A stretch of DNA of 64,000 bases from Symbiodinium sp. CCMP2592 (taxonomy: Eukaryota > Sar > Dinophyceae > Suessiales > Symbiodiniaceae). The stretch's first letter is position 1. Each line of letters begins with the position of its first letter. Positions 57,285 through 64,000 of the stretch are shown here, one piece after another. The notes under the pieces were generated by a model. It ran no database searches, had not been told where the DNA came from, and saw nothing but the letters and a program-made list of their open reading frames with translations. Location: assembly GCA_905221615.1 (NCBI GenBank), contig CAJNDT010000602.1:617444-681443 (forward strand). Direction: 5' to 3'. The position numbers were made by a program, and so were the translations under genes.

Positions 57285-57660
57285 CCTAAACTCCCAAACC
57301 CCTGAGCCCCGACAGCCCTAAACCCCAAAAACCTCAAGCGCCTCGTCCGCCGCTGCCCGGATGAAATCGTCGCCACCTAGTTTCTGGTTTAGGGCTACGG
57401 TTTACAATTATACGGGTTCGGGCTTCTAGAGTTTAGGGTTTTCGTGTCTATCGGGCTTATGGGGCTTTTATCGGGCTTCGGGCTTCTAGGGTTTAGGATT
57501 GATAAGGTTTTACGGGTCTAGGGTTTGCCCGTATCGGGCTCTCACCGACTCGCAGGATATCCCTGGGCACGCGTTATATGGGGCTTGCATCCCCTTAATG
57601 AGGAAGATTCGGGTTGGGAGGGGTTAGGGTTGCGGTGTTAGTTTACGGTGACAGGGTTTA
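57285..57660. repeat. Degenerate telomere-like DNA
   Basis: CCCTAAA words at 57285-57340 change to TTTAGGG/GGGTTTA words at 57385-57660. There is no gene. Confidence 0.6.
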
Positions 57661-57825
57661 GGTTAGCTGTTGTAGAACGCTGGGATGCTTTATTCCTTCA
57701 AATTAACGGTTTACTTTCCAAAATTTCTGCCTCATTAATTCTGAGGCTACTGCGTCCTGCATCGACACGGATCTTCCCAATTATGACTGAAGTAAGGAGT
57801 CTTACTCAGTTGTTCTGCGAAGCCC

Positions 57826-58220
57826 TCAATTGCCGAAGCCGCCCAGTTCAGTCGGTGTGCCTGACAACCCCGCGCCAGCGAAGCAGAAGTAACTCAGCAC
57901 CGCCGCGAGCTCGAAGGTGTTCAGGTTCTGGTAGTTCTTTTGTACGTACTGCTGGCAATGCTCAGACAGAACCCTGCTCGGGAAGTCCACCTTTTTGAAA
58001 GCCAGGCAGACCTGCGCCAGGTCCCTACCCGGCAGCTTTTGGGGGTCCATGGCAGAGACGTGCTCCGCGGCACGCCGCCAGAAGCGCGCGTCGCGCCAGG
58101 GGTGCAGGGCGGCGCGCCGCACGGCGCGGACCAGGCTGTCTCCACTGAGGTTCTGGAGGTCGACGTAGGGAGGGAGGCACCGGGGTGCCTCAGAGAAAGC
58201 TATGTTCCGGGAAACAGTCT
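57826..58220 (-). CDS. Exon of a probable RAP/OPR-type helical-repeat RNA-binding protein
   Basis: After an acceptor CAG at 58221 the minus strand is open for 131 codons. It reads CLPPYVDLQNLSGDSLVRAV, then ARFWRRAAEHVSAMDPQKLP, GRDLAQVCLAFKKVDFPSRV and NTFELAAVLSYFCFAG. The repeating pattern of L-x-x-R/E-L-A-x-V-x-x-A/S-F at about 35-residue spacing resembles helical repeats of organellar RNA-binding proteins (RAP-domain or octotricopeptide type), which are abundant in dinoflagellates and apicomplexans. The stop at 57826 may be real or lie beyond an unseen donor. Other exons were not found. Confidence 0.45.
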
Positions 58221-58224
58221 CTGA

Positions 58225-59690
58225 AGTGTTGGCAGTTTTTCAACCTTGCGGGCCTTGTCGAAGATATAGAGATGGAGGAAGCGCTCTGTGGGCGCAGCCA
58301 TGTTTGAAGATTCGAAGAGAGCTTCTGTCTACAAAGATTCTATTGTGCTGTTTTTGTGTGCCCGACTTCTGCGGCGTATTATGAATCTTCGCCAGCCCTC
58401 ACATGAAGCCCAGCGACAGTCTGCTTGATCCTTCCCTCGCTGCAGGATCTCAGTGCGCAGCCACTTCCGTGCACGACCTGCCAGGATCCTCGAGCTCTAC
58501 TAGTGCGACCTCATGAGCACTGTTGGAAACGAGTGGTGGGGGATAGGATTGCACCTGGATGCTCTCTGATGTGGGCAAATGGTACCTGGCATACGTCACA
58601 ACAAATCTTCGCACGTGGCCGCTGAAAGCAGGGGCCCCCTCCTGCACATTTCAAGCATTGTCCTGCAGTGATCTTGCAAGCCTGCCTCTGCTGTTAATTT
58701 TCCATGGCGCACTGCCATTAACTGTCTCGTCTACGGCAAGCAAACGCTGCTAGCCCTCCTACGATGCGAGGATGCAAAGAGCAAAAGCTGTCAGGCATGG
58801 TCTTAGCGCCTTGGCGCTGCAGCTTTTGATCTGAACACCGTCTGCGAAGTATGCAAAAGTGGGCACGGGCTTTGATGCTTCTGGATCAAAGCTTCGCCCT
58901 GAACGGATTTGACTTGTCGTGTTCGTACAGCTCGATCTGGAAGAGTGGCGAATCCTTCCTGCCCGATGAGCAGAGCTCGAAACGACCAGCAAAATCACAG
59001 TTTAGGCTTTCCATTACTTTGCCTTCGTTTTCGGATGTTCGCCTTTTCTGGGGGCTTAGGGCTGCAGCACGTCATCCCCAAGGTTCTTTTCCCTGAGCCC
59101 GGTCCTCTGGTATGAAATCTCGAGCCTGCCAGCCGTGCGCCAGTGCACCTGATCGCACGAGACGAAAGACGACATGGGATGGTATGGCCTGTCCGAACCA
59201 AAAGATCAAGCCTAATCATGCGAGTGGGAAATATTTGTAGGAAGACGTAGGTATCTGTCTATCGAGCAACCTAGCTTATATTTACATATGCAAATATGTA
59301 CATGTAAACTTACATGGAGGCACTGATGTGTACATATATATATATACATGAATACAAACAAGTAAATAAACATACAAAGAAATGTACATACATACCTACA
59401 TACCTTCGTACATGCATACCTACATACGTACGTACCGTATGTACACGTGCATATATATATATATGCACATGTATTATTCAATGTATGCTCATGCCACTGC
59501 GTAGATTACCTTTCTTATTGAGCTGGCACAGTACTACAGCAAGGTCTGGGAGCGCTTGACACGAAACCCTGAACCTAGTTCATGATTGGGATCGGAATAA
59601 CAATTTATTTTGTTATTCCTTATTGGGTTTAAGTAACCATAAAAATGTAAAATGTTACCCAACTATGACGAAGGAACCCCGAAGCTACCT
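58225..59690. other. Gene-poor stretch with a weak exon candidate
   Basis: On the minus strand near 58905-58985, after GGGCAG, a short frame reads KDSPLFQIELYEHDKSNPF, which looks protein-like, but no family is clear. Positions 59270-59480 are rich in TACA/CATA microsatellite-like words. No gene is called. Confidence 0.35.
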
Positions 59691-59695
59691 TTGGG

Positions 59696-59793
59696 GGGGC
59701 CTTAACAATTAGAATACGGTTTTGATGACTACCATGCTATAGATATTGTAAGGAACCCCCAAACTAGTATTGGTAATTTATTTCACTAAGCCC
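59696..59793. mobile_element. Hairpin element, GGGGCCTTAATAATTA family
   Basis: The left end GGGGCCTTAACAATTAGAAT pairs with a decayed right end around TGGTAATTTATTTCACTAAG. The core GGAACCCCCAAACTAGTAT matches other copies. Confidence 0.6.
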
Positions 59794-60372
59794 TAATATT
59801 ACGGAAATCTGCTCTACGAAGCGACAACTGCCGGATGCCTCGTCGGGGCCATCTGCCCAACGCAGATTCCGGGCCCTGGAGATCAAAAGTGGGCTTAGGT
59901 TCTGTAAAGCTTGAGGCGTCATGAGCACGCACGAATGAGATGCCAAAGGATCGAATAGCTTCGGCTTTGCAGGCAGTGTGTGGTTGAGGTGTGCTTCCAT
60001 GCCGCACTGCGCCCAAAGGAGTCCGCAGGCTACCGCTCGGCGCTGATAGCCGAAGTATACAAGCACAATCTGGCAGGCTCCGAGAGCATGGCGCCACGAA
60101 GGCCGCAGGCAAGAAGCTGTCTTGGGAGCCTCACAGAGACAGTACAGAGACAGTCTGGCATTATGAGAAACCAGAATTTGGACCTCGAGCTCTCCACCAA
60201 GACTTTAGCGCCTCTAAACATCAAAAACCTAGAAACCGATGCTGGTGAGTCAAAGCCCAAGTGAGCCGCGGCGGACGGAATCAAGTACAAGCGGTGCTCT
60301 CGGACATGCTTTACTTAAAGCTACACCTACCAGTCCTAAATGTGTACGGCTCCTGTGGTTATCAGTAAGATA
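59794..60372. other. Gene-free stretch
   Basis: Frames are open on both strands at 59800-60260, but none has a recognised motif or splice support. Confidence 0.4.
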
Positions 60373-60545
60373 AGGGCCTTAACAATAAGAATCGGGTTTT
60401 GGGGCCCCATTATACTGTAATCATTACTCCTGTAAGGAACCCAAAGTAGTACAGGTAATTATTAAGGCCCCTATACCATTGAACCCTACTCTAGATCCCT
60501 TATAGACCCTTTTCAGGAACCCTTTAAAGAGAGCCCCTATAGTAG
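60373..60545. mobile_element. Hairpin element plus attached core, GGGGCCTTAATAATTA family
   Basis: Positions 60373-60472 run from AGGGCCTTAACAATAAGAAT to GGTAATTATTAAGGCCCC. Positions 60480-60540 carry the core in opposite orientation (TAGATCCCTTATAGACCC, then GGAACCCTTTAAAG). A solo end GGGGCCTTAATAATTGAGAG follows near 60654. Confidence 0.65.
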
Positions 60546-60669
60546 CCATGCATGTCCGAGACGCGCCTCCGAGGCCACCATGAAGCTGCATGGCACGGTC
60601 CACCACGCGCTGCGTCCTTGCCGCACCATGTAAGGCCCTCTACAAATAATGTCGGGGCCTTAATAATTG

Positions 60670-62940
60670 AGAGTGCAACGCCCTGGTGGCGTGTATTTCT
60701 CGGTAATTTAGAGGTTTTCACACGAGTTTATGCACCCAGAATATTAAGCGTTGTGTTGCCTCATCCAGGCATGTACCCTTGATTTTGAGTCTTGGGCATG
60801 TCACGAAGTAGGAGTTTGTTGGGGAAGAGGGAGGAGGTTTGCCATCCAGCATCTCCATTGAAGTTGAGGTGCGTGATCTGGCATATCATGTCAAAATCAT
60901 TAAGAATCCATCACAACCCCTGGGTGTCTATCCACATATGCATCTGGCTTTAATGGATGCGTGTTTATGGAAATGTGTATATTTACATGTGCATACGAAT
61001 GCTGACCTGTAACTTAATGTATATATCATGTCTTCAACTAGGGATTGAAATTGTGGCGTGGGCTGCAGCATAAAAGCGACTATATTGACAGGCAGACCGT
61101 CATCGATGTGTATATACAACCGCATCTGAAGCCGTGGCTACACTTATAAAGCTCTGAGGGGTTTGCCACCTTTGAAGGTTTGCTACCCCGTCATCTACTA
61201 TTGAAGCCTTGGATTGAGAGTGCAATATCTTCTAGTCTGCCTGTATTTGGGAAAACAGTCATCGATTTGAGGATCCAGTTGTGGTTCCGCCACTCATCGA
61301 ACTTCTACGGGGGTTTGGCTCATTACATCCATGCACGGCACTGCATTTCAGCCGAATGTCTTCCAGTAGAGTTTGGATGCTCTGGACACACGTCATCGTT
61401 TTCGGTACTCAGGTTCGCTACACACTATATATCTTTCGTGGATAAGTGTAGCCCGTGATATGTACTAAAGTGTTCAGACTCTGGTTTTTATTCTGGTGGT
61501 CTCCCAGCATCCCCTAATGTGATTTGCATTTCTGGCTGGGTGGGCCACACCTTTTAAGGATTAGCTTACGGTGTAATAGGGCATGTTAATCAGTTATTCT
61601 ATTGAAGACCTGTTGTTCGCCATCATCCACCCACTTCCATGTAAATCCCAAAGACAATGTAATTACCCATTTCCGTGATGCACACAAAGTTATATGTGTG
61701 TGTATGCATGTTTACATGTGTCATCCACCCATAATATGCTTGCAAGGTTCCATTTTACATCGTGTGTGCAACTGCAGCGTGGCCTTGCGGTTACATACCC
61801 AGGTACTTGCATGTATATCGCAAAAAAACCTATCTATATGTGCATATTTATATAGAGATAGATTTATGCATATACATGTGTGTGCGCGTGCATGGGCTTC
61901 CAAAGTTCACGAACTTGTATATGGTTGCATAGGCTTCGAGAGTGCATGAACTTGTATACGTGCATATCTATGCATATATACATATGTACACACACATATA
62001 TTACATGTATATGTAGATGTATATATGTACAGGTGTGGAGGACGTGCTTCCACACAGATTTGAAATTCCGCATCCTGTACCCACCATGCCCTTTCGGGGT
62101 TTGGGATAGGAGCCTGCGGCCCTCCATTTTCCTTTCAGTGCATGGCTGCCTAAATGCCTCATTGTTGCATACACATATGCTCGCTTATTTCAGAAATATT
62201 GCACATGTTTCCGTGATACTTATGTATGTACGTATATACCCGTGTATGTACATATGTATTAAGCATATATGTATGTGTGCATAAGGATGGGAAAAGCATG
62301 AACATGGAAACAGCATGAGCATGTGTGTATGTAAGCTTACACATCCATATGCAGGTGTGTATGCATGCCTTCATGTCATATACCAACATGCATACACAGA
62401 CGTGTATATAGATACATACATATATATGTTGGTACAAACATCTATATACCAAGGTTGGCTTCCAGGTAACTATATATGTTCCGCCTCAAATGTAACAAGG
62501 ATATTGTAGCTTGCAATTTTTACTGCATTGTCTAAGTTTCTGGGTGAGGGTCCAATATCTTCTACAGTCTAAGGTTTTGGGTTCGCCACCCAGCATCTCT
62601 TGAGACGGTTAGGACCATCATATGCATTTGGGTTCGAGGCCCAATAACTCCTTCTGAACTTGGGTCCCGGTACAAGGATCTTATTCCCATCATACTTTTA
62701 CTGTGTAGAATGAATTACCCATCATACTTCTGTCACAGTTTTCAGGTGTTGGAGCCGCTTTCCTAGGTGGTGGACAACAATAGCAAGCGTAAAGTCTTGA
62801 CAGAGGGATGTTTCATTGGACAGGACAGGATTGGTGGCATACTGGAAACCTTGAAATGATTGAGCAACACTGGATTGGGAGTGCCAAAGGCCGAAGGCTC
62901 CAGGCATCCTCTGCTTACAGACATGCGCCCTCCGGATGGC
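60670..62940. other. Gene-free stretch with ATAC/TGTA-rich tracts
   Basis: Positions 61690-62440 are dominated by irregular TGTATG, ATACAT and CATGTA words. No gene, RNA or transposon motif was recognised; the short Tyr/His/Cys-rich frames follow from this composition. Confidence 0.5.
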
Positions 62941-62947
62941 CCCTGGG

Positions 62948-63041
62948 GGCCGGGCGCCAAAAAAAAAAAAAAAAAAAATTGGCCAGAGATTTTGCACACA
63001 AGATTTTTTTTTTTTTTTTTTTTGGCGCCCCCCCCCCCCAG
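62948..63041. repeat. Long A-run/T-run hairpin flanked by GGCGCC
   Basis: GGGCGCC followed by about 20 A, then a spacer of about 25 bases, then about 20 T and GGCGCC with a C-run. The two halves are perfect inverted repeats with a small loop. CTCCAGG repeats follow at 63042-63075. It is possibly two opposed A-tails of retroposed sequence, or a foldback expanded by slippage. Confidence 0.8.
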
Positions 63042-63353
63042 GGCTCCAGGGCTCCAGGCCTCCAGGCCTCCATACTCCAAGGCCTAGAGGCCTAGAGCCA
63101 CACCTTAAGGCCATGCCCTTATGTCCTTGAAAGTTTGTCCCATAACTTTATCTCTCTCGGACCGGTGTTCGGTTATGCCCGAACATTTTCAAATGGTTTG
63201 GTGGAATTTGTTGTCAATTCAGAACACGTCGTAAAATGTTGTATGCTGCTAAAACAATGTTGCGGGAAACGAAGAGCTTGCTGAGCTTGCCATCTGAGAG
63301 TGCAAGTGAAAACACGAACACACGAAAAAGCACGCCACCAGGGCGTGATGTTC

Positions 63354-63495
63354 TGTAATAATTAGAGTAGGCTTCCTGTAAAGGGATCCTTGAAGGGTTC
63401 TATAAGGGATCTATAATGGGGTTCTATAGTAGGGGCCTTAATAATTCGAAGTACAATTCAAGAAGGAGCCCTAAGGGATAACGTTGGTAATTGTT
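63354..63495. mobile_element. Decayed composite hairpin element, GGGGCCTTAATAATTA family
   Basis: It starts at TAATAATTAGAGTAGGC, contains the core AAAGGGATCCTTGAAGGGTT and TATAAGGGATCTATAA, and then an internal AGGGGCCTTAATAATTCGAA near 63431. The layout mirrors the composite at 34793-34992. Confidence 0.55.
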
Positions 63496-64000
63496 GGGCT
63501 TCTATATTCTGTGCCCTCATTAAACGTCCAAATCCATGGCAACATAGACTGGAACATGTCTATGCCTAGGGCCTCGGCTCGATGGTTTAGGATACATGCG
63601 CCATGTGGGTGGTTGTAAAAAAAAATTGGGTCCCATTTTGGGTCCTTATTATTGTACGGCACCTAATATTTAGGGTACCCAAAAAGGGACCTTAATTTTG
63701 ACAATCACCCATATAGGCACTCTAGCAAACCCCGGCAGCCCGCGATGCGAAGGCTCAAACCCCACTCTGGCGCAAAATCTGGCCTCCCTACCTGCACTCC
63801 GAATCTGGCGACGGACAGACCTCAAACCCCAAAACCTTTACTGTAGTCATAGTCATAATGTCACAATGAACCTTCGAGTCATACCAGAACACCGAAAGCC
63901 CTCTAGAGTGACAAGACAAGCGTTCCTAAACAGAATCTTACTGTTTAGTAAACCGTTGCATCCGTTAAAGTTCCATCAGCTTGGGCCCAGGCATGGCTGG
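63496..64000. other. Gene-free stretch to the window edge
   Basis: No gene or clear repeat is seen. Confidence 0.45.

Noticed and set aside
58759-58998. Minus-strand frame with PTFAYFADG, like a thioredoxin strand
   Set aside because: The short match is isolated; no CxxC motif or upstream fold elements, and an overlapping frame looks equally plausible.
62625-62645. GGGTTCGAGGCCC as a tRNA T-arm
   Set aside because: No matching D-arm, anticodon arm or acceptor stem could be built around it.

Overview
The window looks like nuclear DNA of a dinoflagellate, probably in or near the Symbiodiniaceae/Suessiales. Five observations support this. TTTAGGG-like telomeric motifs are scattered everywhere in degenerate form. 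Genes are sparse and cut into short exons with small GT-AG introns. A 12-base relic of the dinoflagellate spliced leader sits just upstream of one start codon. A LINE carries the dinoflagellate motif GEAKHPGP. The remaining space is packed with microsatellites, satellites and small hairpin elements. No rRNA, tRNA or CRISPR array was recognised.

Layout. At 0-5.6 kb there are TAG/GGA microsatellites and hairpin elements. At 5.7-8.9 kb (minus) lies a split VTT/TVP38 (SNARE-associated Golgi family) membrane protein gene, assembled here from short exons, with a further candidate exon at 9.4-9.5 kb. At 10-20 kb there are telomere-like repeats, G-rich tandem repeats and hairpins, plus one unidentified exon near 14.5 kb. 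At 21.1-22.3 kb (minus) lies a cysteine-rich, probably secreted or GPI-anchored protein with the spliced-leader relic. At 25.1-28.4 kb (minus) lies an alkaline ceramidase gene in at least six exons, with hairpin elements in its introns. At 29.9-34.6 kb there is a 63-bp satellite of about 60 copies, with a diverged inverted arm on its left. At 37.74-44.57 kb there is a complete LINE flanked by a perfect 16-bp target-site duplication. Its ORF1 has an OTU-type cysteine protease domain and zinc fingers. Its ORF2 has an APE endonuclease and a reverse transcriptase. At 44.7-49.8 kb (minus) lies a broken transposase-like gene with C2HC fingers. At 50-64 kb there are tandem repeats, telomere-like DNA, microsatellites, more hairpins, and an exon of a probable organellar RNA-binding repeat protein at 57.8-58.2 kb.

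How it fits together. The cellular genes (VTT protein, ceramidase, secreted protein, RNA-binding exon) have no evident functional link. The mobile layer is the coherent part. The LINE is nearly intact: all endonuclease and RT catalytic motifs remain, ORF1 and ORF2 overlap as ATGA, and it ends in a (CAA)6 tail. It carries one in-frame TAG in ORF1 and one frameshift near the ORF2 end. The neighbouring transposase-like gene is interrupted by four small indels, two of them exact short tandem duplications. At least six families of short hairpin elements share arms and cores, and several lie inside introns close to exon edges. Gene models were joined by eye from splice signals and reading phase; family names rest on recalled motifs, not on searches.
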